Shown here piece by piece: positions 1-5,572 of a stretch of DNA of 6,151 bases. How positions within the stretch are numbered: position 1 is the stretch's first letter; every line of letters starts with the position of its first letter. Under the pieces are notes generated by a model, which was given only the letters and a program-made list of their open reading frames with translations, was not told where the DNA came from and did not search any database. The translations under genes were made by a program, and so were the position numbers. Source of the stretch: Paracoccaceae bacterium (GTDB taxonomy: Bacteria; Pseudomonadota; Alphaproteobacteria; Rhodobacterales; Rhodobacteraceae); contig RFUP01000150.1 of NCBI GenBank assembly GCA_009922885.1, forward strand, positions 1 to 6,151. Direction: 5' to 3'.

Positions 1-1
1 C

Positions 2-2410
2 ACGATTGATGCAGGTGCGCGGATCGGGCGGAATTTTGCACCGGAACGCCAAGCGGAAACCTTAAGCCTTTTCGGGGCCTTGGCGGCGCATGTTAAAGCG
101 CGGATGGCGAAAGGGCCGGTGGTGGTGGCCTCGTGGTCGCAAGGCGCGCGGGAGCGTTTGGACGGGCTTCTCGAAGATGAAGGGTTGATCGGCGCGGTTC
201 TGGTGAATGACTTCCGTGGCGTGGGCAAACACGGGCTGCATCTGGCGGTTTGGCCCTTGGAGGAAGGCTTCGAAACCGAAAGCCTCACGGTGATTTCCGA
301 GCAGGATGTGCTGGGCGATCGCCTGATCCGGCAGCCGAAGCGGAAGAAGCGGGCGGAGAATTTCCTGTCGGAGGCGCAGTCGCTCACACCGGGGGATCTG
401 GTGGTGCATGTGGACCACGGGGTCGGGCGGTATCTGGGGCTGGAGGTGGTGCGCGCGGCAGGGGCGGCGCATGAATGCCTCGCGCTCGAATATGCCGAGA
501 ATGCAAAGCTTTACCTGCCTGTCGAGAATATCGAACTTCTGAGCCGTTTCGGCCATGAGGAAGGGCTTCTGGACCGTTTGGGCGGGGGCGCTTGGCAGGC
601 CAAGAAGGCGAAGCTCAAGGAGCGTATCCGCGAGATGGCGGATAAGCTCATCCGCATTGCGGCCGAACGCGCCTTGCGCACGGCACCCGTGCTGGAGGCC
701 GAGCACCACTCTTGGGAAACCTTCTGCACGCGCTTCCCCTACACGGAAACCGACGACCAGTTGCGCGCGATTGAAGACGTGTTGCGCGATCTCGACAGCG
801 GCCACCCGATGGACCGCCTGATTTGCGGCGATGTGGGTTTTGGCAAAACCGAAGTGGCGATGCGCGCGGCGTTCATTGCGGCGATGGCAGGGGTGCAAGT
901 GGCGGTGATCGCGCCGACGACGCTTCTGGCGCGCCAGCATTACCGCAGTTTTGCCGAACGCTTCCGGGGCTTCCCCGTAACTGTAAAACCGCTTTCGCGC
1001 TTCGTGACGGCGAAAGAGGCATCCGTAACGCGCGACGGGATCGCGGATGGCACCGTGGACATCGTGGTGGGCACCCATGCGCTTCTGGCGAAGGCGGTGA
1101 AGTTCAAGCGCCTTGGATTGCTTATTATCGACGAGGAGCAGCATTTCGGCGTGGGCCACAAGGAACGCCTCAAGGAGTTGCGGACCGATATCCACGTACT
1201 GACGCTGACCGCGACGCCCATTCCGCGCACGCTGCAAATGTCGCTTTCCGGGGTGCGTGATTTGTCGATCATCGGCACACCGCCCGTGGATCGTTTGGCG
1301 ATCCGAACCTATGTGAGCGAATTCGATACGGTGACGATCCGCGAGGCGCTCTTGCGCGAACGTTATCGCGGCGGTCAAAGTTTTATCGTTGTGCCTCGCA
1401 TCGCGAATCTGCCGGAAATGGAAGAGTTCCTGCAGCGCGAAGTGCCTGAAATCTCGTATATTATCGCGCATGGCCAATTGGCAGCGGGCGATTTGGACGA
1501 GCGGATGAACGCGTTTTACGATGGGAAGTATGACGTGCTTCTGGCCACGACGATTGTGGAATCCGGCCTCGATATTCCGACTGCGAACACGATGGTTGTG
1601 CACCGCGCCGATATGTTCGGGCTTGCGCAACTCTATCAGATCCGGGGCCGCGTGGGACGTTCGAAAACCCGCGCCTATGCTTACCTCACCACGAAGCCGC
1701 GCGCGAAACTCACGCCTGCAGCGGAAAAGCGGCTGAAGGTGCTCGGCTCGCTCGACAGCTTGGGCGCGGGCTTCCAGCTTGCCAGCCAAGACCTCGATAT
1801 TCGCGGCGCGGGCAACCTCTTGGGCGAAGAGCAATCCGGCCAGATGCGGGATGTGGGCTACGAGCTTTATCAATCCATGCTGGAAGAGGCGATTGCCAAG
1901 ATCAAATCGGGTGATCTGCAGGGCCTTAGCGATGTGGACGGGCAATGGGCGCCTTCCATCAACCTCGGCGTTTCGGTGCTGATCCCCGAGGATTACGTGC
2001 CCGATCTCGACGTGCGTTTGGGGCTTTATCGCCGCCTCTCGAACCTGCACACCAAGGTGGAGCTGGAGGGCTTTGCCGCCGAGTTGATCGACCGCTTCGG
2101 GCCGCTGCCGAAGGAAGTGAACACGCTCCTCTTGATCGTGCGCATCAAGGAGAAGTGCAAAGAGGCGGGGATTTCAAAGCTCGACGGTGGGCCGAAGGGG
2201 GCCACCATCCAGTTCCATGGCGACAAGTTTGCCAATCCAGCGGGGCTGGTGGAGTTCATCAAGGACCAACGCGATCTGGCGAAGATCAAGGACAACAAGA
2301 TCATCGTGCGGCGGGATTGGTCTTCGGATGCCGACAAGATCAAGGGCGCTTACGCGATTGCCCGCGATTTGGCGGAGAAGGCCAAGGGGCCGAAGCCTGC
2401 GAAGAAGTGA
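2..2410 (+). CDS. mfd: Transcription-repair coupling factor Mfd (5'-truncated by window start)
   Basis: Mfd is a cytoplasmic SF2 DNA translocase that pushes stalled RNA polymerase off DNA and recruits UvrA for nucleotide-excision repair. The frame is open from base 2 with no start in view, giving 802 residues against about 1,150 in full-length Mfd. Roughly 350 residues, the UvrB-like D1/D2 region, lie outside the window. In fragment numbering: residues 1-110 match the D3 linker region; about 129-185 is the CarD-like RNA polymerase interaction domain (VVHVDHGVGRYLGLE, then KLYLPVENIELLSRFG); Walker A is GDVGFGKT at 276-283; Walker B is DEEQ at 377-380; motif III is TLTATPIPRT from 401; motif VI is QIRGRVGRS at 546-554; the translocation region ends in DIRGAGNLLGEEQSG; and the C-terminal D7 domain contains ELIDRFGPLP. 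All motifs are intact. The stop is TGA at 2408-2410, 14 nt from the converging HD gene. Identification is secure. Confidence 0.97.
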   Translation, partial: TIDAGARIGRNFAPERQAETLSLFGALAAHVKARMAKGPVVVASWSQGARERLDGLLEDEGLIGAVLVNDFRGVGKHGLHLAVWPLEEGFETESLTVISEQDVLGDRLIRQPKRKKRAENFLSEAQSLTPGDLVVHVDHGVGRYLGLEVVRAAGAAHECLALEYAENAKLYLPVENIELLSRFGHEEGLLDRLGGGAWQAKKAKLKERIREMADKLIRIAAERALRTAPVLEAEHHSWETFCTRFPYTETDDQLRAIEDVLRDLDSGHPMDRLICGDVGFGKTEVAMRAAFIAAMAGVQVAVIAPTTLLARQHYRSFAERFRGFPVTVKPLSRFVTAKEASVTRDGIADGTVDIVVGTHALLAKAVKFKRLGLLIIDEEQHFGVGHKERLKELRTDIHVLTLTATPIPRTLQMSLSGVRDLSIIGTPPVDRLAIRTYVSEFDTVTIREALLRERYRGGQSFIVVPRIANLPEMEEFLQREVPEISYIIAHGQLAAGDLDERMNAFYDGKYDVLLATTIVESGLDIPTANTMVVHRADMFGLAQLYQIRGRVGRSKTRAYAYLTTKPRAKLTPAAEKRLKVLGSLDSLGAGFQLASQDLDIRGAGNLLGEEQSGQMRDVGYELYQSMLEEAIAKIKSGDLQGLSDVDGQWAPSINLGVSVLIPEDYVPDLDVRLGLYRRLSNLHTKVELEGFAAELIDRFGPLPKEVNTLLLIVRIKEKCKEAGISKLDGGPKGATIQFHGDKFANPAGLVEFIKDQRDLAKIKDNKIIVRRDWSSDADKIKGAYAIARDLAEKAKGPKPAKK

Positions 2411-2416
2411 GGGATT

Positions 2417-2451
2417 TCCGCGCCTTACTTGTCGAAGAAGGCGCGGATTTT
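2417..2451 (+). terminator. Likely intrinsic terminator of mfd, overlapping the convergent gene's 3' end
   Basis: Seen: a perfect 10-bp inverted repeat, TCCGCGCCTT (2417-2426) and AAGGCGCGGA (2438-2447), with an 11-nt loop and followed by TTTT (2448-2451). It begins 6 nt after the mfd stop. Inferred: it is a rho-independent terminator for mfd. The T-run is short (four), and on the minus strand the downstream side reads only AAT, so it should work mainly in the plus direction. Its right arm and loop encode the last residues of the HD-domain protein. Confidence 0.55.
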
Positions 2452-3000
2452 GGGGGCGAGCCAGTCCCAGAGCGCAGGCGTGCCGTTCGAGATTTTCGGG
2501 CCGATCCGAGAGGTGACCGCGTCGTGGCCGACATTGTAATCGGTCCATGAGCCGCCGCCATTGGCGAGGTTGAGGTTCGGCGGCACGAAACGGTCGAGCG
2601 ATTTGGCAAAGCGCGCGGTGGGGGTTTCGTTGGCCTCAAACTCGTCCCAGAGCGCGCGGAAGGCTTTTGCCTGATCGGCGGGCAGGAGGCCAAAGATGCG
2701 AGTAGCGGCGGCCTCTTCCTTGGCGGCCATCGCGGCGGCGTCAACCTCGCCGAAGATCGGGGCGTCGCCTGCGTCGATCTCCACGAGGTCGTGGAGGAGG
2801 AGCATTTTCAGGGCTTTGTTCAGATCGGTGCCTTCGGGGGCGTGTTCGGCCAGAGTGAGCGCGAAAAGCGCCACGTGCCAGCTATGTTCGGCGGAATTCT
2901 CGAACCGGGAGCCATCTGTAAGGCGGGAGGCGCGGGAGACGGCTTTGAGCCGGTCGGCCTCCATGAGGAAGGCCAGTTGCGCGTCGATCCGCGCGCTCAT
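2425..3000 (-). CDS. HD-domain metal-dependent phosphohydrolase, YfbR/HDDC2-like
   Basis: A 191-residue single-domain HD protein. Members of the YfbR/HDDC2 group are divalent-metal 5'-nucleotidases acting on (deoxy)nucleoside monophosphates, so this is probably a soluble nucleotide phosphatase; the substrate is inferred from the family only. Visible motifs: NSAEHSWHVA with the first metal ligand H39; the HD pair H70-D71 in LLLHDLVEIDAGD, with E74 and D79 following; and the distal aspartate D136 in FAKSLDRF after a WDEFE segment, which is the order expected for this group. There is no signal peptide or membrane segment. The ATG at 2998-3000 overlaps the stop of the upstream 73-residue gene as ATGA, which suggests translational coupling. 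An AAGGA lies directly against the ATG, too close to act as a normal ribosome binding site. The gene converges on mfd. Confidence 0.88.
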   Translation of the reverse strand: MSARIDAQLAFLMEADRLKAVSRASRLTDGSRFENSAEHSWHVALFALTLAEHAPEGTDLNKALKMLLLHDLVEIDAGDAPIFGEVDAAAMAAKEEAAATRIFGLLPADQAKAFRALWDEFEANETPTARFAKSLDRFVPPNLNLANGGGSWTDYNVGHDAVTSRIGPKISNGTPALWDWLAPKIRAFFDK

Positions 3001-3218
3001 TCCTTGCCCAGTGCGGCGCGCTTTTCCTTGAGGAAGGCGCGGGCGCGGTTCACGGCGAGGCGGAGGCGGACCGAGGAGAGGAAGGCTTCTTGAGCCACAG
3101 TGGAGGAGGTGGCGAGCAATTCGGAGACCTGACGGATCAGATCCTGATCGCCCGTGATCTCGATGATTTCGAGGGTGTCACGGGCGAGTTCGTCTGCGAG
3201 TTCCTGCTGGGCCGACAT
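2997..3218 (-). CDS. Small conserved-looking hypothetical protein, 73 aa
   Basis: I do not recognise this family. The product is a 73-residue, cysteine-free protein that should be almost entirely helical. An acidic N-terminal half (ELADELARDTLEIIEITGDQ) is followed by a basic C-terminal helix (VRLRLAVNRARAFLKEKRA). There is no signal peptide or transmembrane segment, so a cytoplasmic helical hairpin or small adaptor is possible, but no function can be assigned. The case for a real gene is context: it fills exactly the gap between the hydrolase stop (3223-3225, 4 nt upstream of this ATG) and the HD gene, with which it shares an ATGA overlap. No good Shine-Dalgarno sequence precedes it, consistent with translation coupled to the hydrolase gene. 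It could tune or partner one of its neighbours, but that is speculation. Confidence 0.75.
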   Translation of the reverse strand: MSAQQELADELARDTLEIIEITGDQDLIRQVSELLATSSTVAQEAFLSSVRLRLAVNRARAFLKEKRAALGKE

Positions 3219-3222
3219 CGGA

Positions 3223-3879
3223 TCAGCGGCTCGTTTCGGTGAGGCGACGTTTCACGTAATCGGAGACGTTGCCGATCATGGTGCCCATCTTTTCTTCGTC
3301 GCGGAAGAAGTGGTCCGCGCCTTCGATTTCCTGATGGGTGATGGTGATGCCCTTCTGCTCGTGCAGTTTGGAGACGAGCGAGCGGGTATCGGCGGGCGGG
3401 GCCACGCGGTCGGCGGCGCCATTGATCACGAGACCCGACGCGGGGCAGGGCGCGAGGAAGGAGAAGTCATACATGTTCGCGGGCGGCGAGACCGAGATAA
3501 AGCCGGTGATCTCGGGGCGGCGCATCAGAAGCTGCATGCCGATCCAAGCGCCGAAGGAGAAACCCGCGACCCAGCAGTGCTTCGAGTTGTTGTTCATCGA
3601 CTGCAGGTAGTCGAGCGCCGAGGCGGCATCGGACAATTCGCCGATGCCCTGATCGTATTCGCCCTGGCTGCGGCCGACGCCGCGGAAATTAAAGCGCAGC
3701 ACCGTGAAGCCCATGTTGTAGAAGGCGTAGTGCAGGTTGTAGACGACCTTGTGGTTCATCGTGCCGCCGAATTGCGGATGGGCGTGGAGCACGATGGCGA
3801 TGGGAGCGTCCCGGTCCTTCTGGGGGTGGTAGCGGCCTTCGAGGCGGCCTTCTGGGCCGGGGAAGATCACTTCGGGCAT
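3223..3879 (-). CDS. Alpha/beta-hydrolase family protein (serine hydrolase)
   Basis: A 218-residue compact alpha/beta hydrolase, probably a cytoplasmic esterase- or acyltransferase-like enzyme of unknown substrate. It resembles the short bacterial group often annotated as 'alpha/beta hydrolase' or 'dienelactone hydrolase-like'. The fold is legible: strand and oxyanion segment IVLHAHPQFGGTMNHKV (29-45), LRFNFRGVGRSQGEYD (61-76), nucleophile elbow GFSFG with S108, acid D157 in INGAADRVAPP, and histidine H190 in EGADHFF. No signal peptide or lid insertion is apparent. I chose ATG 3877-3879 because AGGAG (3892-3888 on the minus strand) sits 8 nt upstream and the domain starts at once (MPEVIFPGPEGRLEG). 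A longer in-frame start at 4017 would add 46 residues overlapping the iscR promoter and with no domain character. This is the first gene of the cluster with the 73-residue and HD genes. Confidence 0.9.
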   Translation of the reverse strand: MPEVIFPGPEGRLEGRYHPQKDRDAPIAIVLHAHPQFGGTMNHKVVYNLHYAFYNMGFTVLRFNFRGVGRSQGEYDQGIGELSDAASALDYLQSMNNNSKHCWVAGFSFGAWIGMQLLMRRPEITGFISVSPPANMYDFSFLAPCPASGLVINGAADRVAPPADTRSLVSKLHEQKGITITHQEIEGADHFFRDEEKMGTMIGNVSDYVKRRLTETSR

Positions 3880-3919
3880 TCCCGTCTCTCCTACTTCAGT
3901 CTGGGTGGGGCGGTTATTC

Positions 3920-3948
3920 TTGACGAATTCGCTCAGACACCTTAGAAC
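3920..3948 (+). promoter_or_regulatory. Predicted sigma70-type promoter of iscR
   Basis: TTGACG (3920-3925) and TAGAAC (3943-3948) are separated by exactly 17 nt. They match the housekeeping consensus at five and four of six positions. Transcription would begin near 3955 and leave a leader of about 97 nt before the iscR ATG at 4052. The -10 hexamer lies inside the 17-bp near-palindrome at 3941-3957, so a bound regulator would block polymerase, as expected for an autorepressed iscR. Confidence 0.6.
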
Positions 3949-3957
3949 AATTCCAAG
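3941..3957. promoter_or_regulatory. Candidate IscR operator (near-palindrome over the -10)
   Basis: CTTAGAA-CAA-TTCCAAG has 7-nt arms around a 3-nt centre, with six of seven positions paired. It overlaps the predicted -10 of iscR. Regulators of the Rrf2 family bind such dyads as dimers, and iscR genes are commonly autoregulated. That the site is bound by this IscR is inference from its position and symmetry. It could also affect the divergent hydrolase cluster. Confidence 0.5.
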
Positions 3958-3960
3958 TTT

Positions 3961-3976
3961 TCCGACTTCTGTCGGA
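3961..3976 (+). promoter_or_regulatory. Small perfect hairpin in the presumed iscR leader
   Basis: TCCGAC-TTCT-GTCGGA is a perfect 6-bp stem with a 4-nt loop, a few bases downstream of the predicted iscR transcription start. It has no T-run, so it is not a terminator. It could be a 5' mRNA-stabilising hairpin or a second protein-binding dyad. The function is unknown, and a short stem like this can occur by chance. Confidence 0.3.
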
Positions 3977-3988
3977 GGGGCTCGTGCC

Positions 3989-4017
3989 GAGATAAGGCCT
4001 GCCCCCGACAAGGTCAA
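3989..4017 (-). promoter_or_regulatory. Candidate promoter for the hydrolase cluster
   Basis: On the minus strand TTGACC (4017-4012) is followed after exactly 17 nt by TATCTC (3994-3989). The -35 is good and the -10 is weak (three matches to TATAAT). It points toward the hydrolase ATG at 3879 and would give a leader of about 100 nt that crosses the candidate IscR operator. This is a guess from spacing and consensus only. Confidence 0.25.
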
Positions 4018-4051
4018 TCAGTGTCTCATAAGGATTGGGGAGCGCGCGGCA

Positions 4052-4513
4052 ATGAAGCTTAGCACCAAAGGGCGATATGCGATGGTGGCGCTTGCGGATA
4101 TGGCGCTGCAGCCCAAGGAAGATCTGATCACCCTGGGCGATATTTCGAAGCGGCAGGATATCTCGCTGCCCTATCTGGAGCAGCTTTTCGTGAAGCTGCG
4201 TCGTGCGGGGCTCGTAGAGTCGGTGCGAGGACCGGGCGGCGGCTACAGACTGGCGCATTCGCCCTCCGATATCCGCATTGTGGATGTGCTGGCGGCGGTG
4301 GATGAGACGGTGGACGCGACGCATGTGGGCGCGGGCGCGTCGGGGGCCTTGTCGGGCACCCGGGCGCAATCGGTGGTGAACCGCCTTTGGCAGGGGCTTT
4401 CGGCGCATGTTTACGTCTATCTGCATCAGGCGCGGCTCTCGGATGTGATCGCCAATCAACTGGCCCCATGCCCGGCGGTTCCGGCGCTCTTTTCGGTGGT
4501 GGACGAGAAATGA
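4052..4513 (+). CDS. iscR: Rrf2-family regulator IscR, Rhodobacter-type (no CX5CX5C cluster motif)
   Basis: A 153-residue Rrf2 regulator controlling Fe-S cluster assembly genes. The winged-helix N-terminus is classical: MKLSTKGRYAMVALADMAL, recognition region SLPYLEQLFVKLRRAGLV (including E43), and the wing RGPGGGYRLAHSPSDI. After VDETVDATH, where E. coli IscR has its three cluster cysteines and a histidine, this protein reads VGAGASGALSGTRAQ with no cysteine and about three extra residues. The only cysteine is C140 in the C-terminal APCPAVP. From memory, Rhodobacter sphaeroides IscR is likewise described as a single-cysteine Fe-S protein, so this is a lineage variant rather than a broken gene. 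The ATG at 4052 is preceded by GGGGAG 9 nt upstream. A longer in-frame start at 3905 would translate through the promoter and is rejected. The neighbouring desulfurase supports the assignment. Confidence 0.93.
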   Translation: MKLSTKGRYAMVALADMALQPKEDLITLGDISKRQDISLPYLEQLFVKLRRAGLVESVRGPGGGYRLAHSPSDIRIVDVLAAVDETVDATHVGAGASGALSGTRAQSVVNRLWQGLSAHVYVYLHQARLSDVIANQLAPCPAVPALFSVVDEK

Positions 4514-4532
4514 GCGCTGATGTGACGGGGAA

Positions 4533-4590
4533 GAGGGGGGCTCTGCCCCCCGGCTTCGCCGCCCCCCGGGATATTTGGCAAAGAGAAAGC
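4533..4590. repeat. GC-rich palindromic intergenic repeat, Rhodobacterales type
   Basis: This fills most of the 88-nt gap between iscR and the desulfurase. It holds a perfect 7-bp hairpin, GGGGGGC-TCT-GCCCCCC (4535-4551), a second small hairpin CGGC-TTC-GCCG (4551-4561), another run of six C (4562-4567) able to pair with the first G run, and then a tail GGGATATTTGGCAAAGAGAAA (4568 on). A G/C hairpin followed by GGATATTTGG and a purine-rich AGAAA tail resembles an intergenic element I recall from many Rhodobacteraceae genomes. Copy number cannot be checked here. It may trim expression between the two genes, but it lacks a T-run and is not a clear terminator. Confidence 0.6.
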
Positions 4591-4601
4591 GGGGGCGGGC
4601 T

Positions 4602-5240
4602 GTGAGCCGGGTCTACCTCGACTGGAATGCCACGGCGCCTTTGCGCACAGAGGCGCGGGACGCGATGGTGGCGGCCATGGGGTGCGTGGGCAACCCGTCG
4701 AGCGTGCACGCAGAGGGCCGCGAGGCGAAGGCGATTGTCGAGAAGGCGCGGGCGCAGGTGGCGGAGGCTTTCGGCGCGGACGGGGCGGATGTGATTTTCA
4801 CTTCTGGAGCCACCGAAGCGGCAGCTTTGGCGCTGGCGGGGCGCGCGATTGCTTGTGCGGATCTGGAGCATGATGCGGTGCGGGCGTGGTGCGGCGAGCG
4901 GCTTTCGGTTTCTGCGGATGGCGTGGTGCAGGTGGCGGAGCCTGCGCGCGCGGCGCTGCAGGTGGCCAATTCCGAGACGGGCATTTTGCAGGACTTGCCC
5001 GAGGGCTTGGCCGTGACCGATGCGACGCAGGCCTTTGGCAAGGTGCCTTTTGCTTTCAACTGGTGTGGCGCGACGATGGCGCTGATTTCCGCGCATAAGC
5101 TTGGCGGCCCTAAGGGCGTTGGTGCTTTGGTGGTGAAGCGCGGCACCGATGTGGCGGCGCTTCTGAAGGGCGGCGGTCAGGAAATGGGGCGGCGCGCGGG
5201 CACCGAGAACGTGGCGGCGATTGCGGGTTTCGGGGCGGCG
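4602..5240 (+). pseudogene. Cysteine desulfurase (NifS/IscS-like), 3' part replaced at a chimeric junction
   Basis: A class V aminotransferase-fold, PLP-dependent enzyme that takes sulfur from L-cysteine for Fe-S cluster assembly. In residues from GTG 4602: YLDWNATAPL (5-14), NPSSVHAEGR (31-40), phosphate-binding SGATEAA (68-74), H90 in LEHDAV, NSETG (123-127), DATQAFGK with PLP-contacting D140, SAHKLGGPKG with Schiff-base K166, and GGGQEMGRRAGTEN (190-203). Family resemblance stops at about residue 213 (AIAGFGAA, near 5240). The frame then stays open to 5681 with unrelated Arg/Ser/His-rich residues. The catalytic cysteine loop and C-terminal domain of a normal 350-380-residue enzyme are absent. 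The open reading extends upstream to TTG 4575, but that start lies in the repeat; GTG 4602 begins at the family's usual N-terminus. Position after iscR indicates a suf-cluster gene. The gene is probably intact in the source organism, and the truncation is likely artefactual. Confidence 0.88.
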
Positions 5241-5262
5241 GTGCCGAGGGCCTTGAAGCCGC
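5236..5262. other. Probable chimeric junction between two genomes
   Basis: Left of here, every gene is Rhodobacteraceae-like and the desulfurase frame is well conserved. Right of here, the same frame turns into low-quality Arg/Ser/His-rich sequence, the best coding signal shifts to another frame (GLEAAQMRLEQMRDDEG), synonymous codon preference changes from GCG toward GCC/GAC, and the next recognisable protein is actinobacterial in type. No insertion-sequence ends, direct repeats or integrase gene are visible at the boundary. The exact base cannot be fixed; it probably lies within this interval. Confidence 0.75.
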
Positions 5263-5380
5263 ACAGATGCGCCTGGAGCAGATGCGCGATGATGAGGGCA
5301 ACGTTGGCGGCGATACGAGCAGCGAGCTCGACGCGTACCGACTCGCTGGAGATATCGAGGGTGTATCGGGTTGGCCCTGA
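5246..5380 (+). CDS. Possible 3' end of an unidentified gene from the second genome
   Basis: Starting at the junction, the frame reads EGLEAAQMRLEQMRDDEGN and continues through SSELDAYRLAGDIEGVSGWP to a TGA at 5378-5380. This gives about 44 residues of acidic, helix-prone sequence. My hand count of G+C by codon position is roughly 77%, 45% and 68%, the low-second-position pattern of real coding DNA. No start is visible because the 5' part lies beyond the junction. I do not recognise the family. A competing minus-strand frame from ATG 5467 (MAATVRFPPEAVSLEGWDES onward, about 68 residues before the junction) is also open and cannot be excluded. At most one of the two is likely to be real. Confidence 0.35.
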   Translation, partial: EGLEAAQMRLEQMRDDEGNVGGDTSSELDAYRLAGDIEGVSGWP

Positions 5381-5572
5381 ATATCCGTACGGCCACGAGG
5401 AGAAATCCGACTCATCCCATCCCTCGAGGGACACCGCCTCGGGAGGAAATCGAACGGTGGCCGCCATCGCGTCACGAGCATCGCGTGGGCAACACGCCGC
5501 GCGAATGCGACACCGAGCACCGCATCGCGGGCAGTACCCTCACAGGAGGCGCCGCCGGCGCCAGTACGCACC
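5381..5572. other. Stretch without a convincing gene, upstream of the DUF3662/FHA-type gene
   Basis: No frame here gives a recognisable product. Seen: a perfect 12-bp palindrome TCCCTCGAGGGA (5420-5431), a purine-rich GGGAGGAAA (5441-5449) followed by GTG 5457 whose frame reads as basic, Arg/His-rich noise, and an AGGAGG (5544-5549). No clear -35/-10 pair was found. This may be the upstream regulatory region of the following gene. Confidence 0.4.
5544..5562 (+). promoter_or_regulatory. Distant Shine-Dalgarno with intervening hairpin
   Basis: AGGAGG (5544-5549) ends 23 nt before ATG 5573, too far for normal initiation. Between them, GGCGCC-GCC-GGCGCC (5548-5562) can form a hairpin. If its inner part folds, the effective spacing drops to about 12 nt. 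The stem also overlaps the last two G of the Shine-Dalgarno, so folding might instead mask it. Inference only. Confidence 0.3.

Noticed and set aside
62..2050. 662-codon minus-strand open frame antisense to mfd
   Set aside because: It is rich in His/Arg/Gln with no domain, and it is the complement of a fully motif-supported mfd frame. Long antisense frames are common in GC-rich genes.
3154..3945. 263-codon plus-strand frame antisense to the hydrolase
   Set aside because: The opposite strand has an intact catalytic triad and a good ribosome binding site; this frame is its shadow.
3880..4017. 46-residue N-terminal extension of the hydrolase (start at 4017)
   Set aside because: It overlaps the iscR promoter/operator and has no domain character, and ATG 3877-3879 has a well-spaced AGGAG.
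3905..4051. 49-residue N-terminal extension of IscR (start at 3905)
   Set aside because: It would translate the predicted promoter and operator; MKLSTKGRYA at 4052 is the standard Rrf2/IscR N-terminus.
4533..4567. CRISPR or attachment site at the iscR-desulfurase gap
   Set aside because: There are only hairpins and homopolymer runs, with no regularly spaced repeats and no integrase nearby.
4128..5396. 422-codon minus-strand open frame across iscR and the desulfurase
   Set aside because: Its composition is Arg/His/Pro-rich, it spans two well-supported genes, the repeat and the chimeric junction, and it has no recognisable domain.
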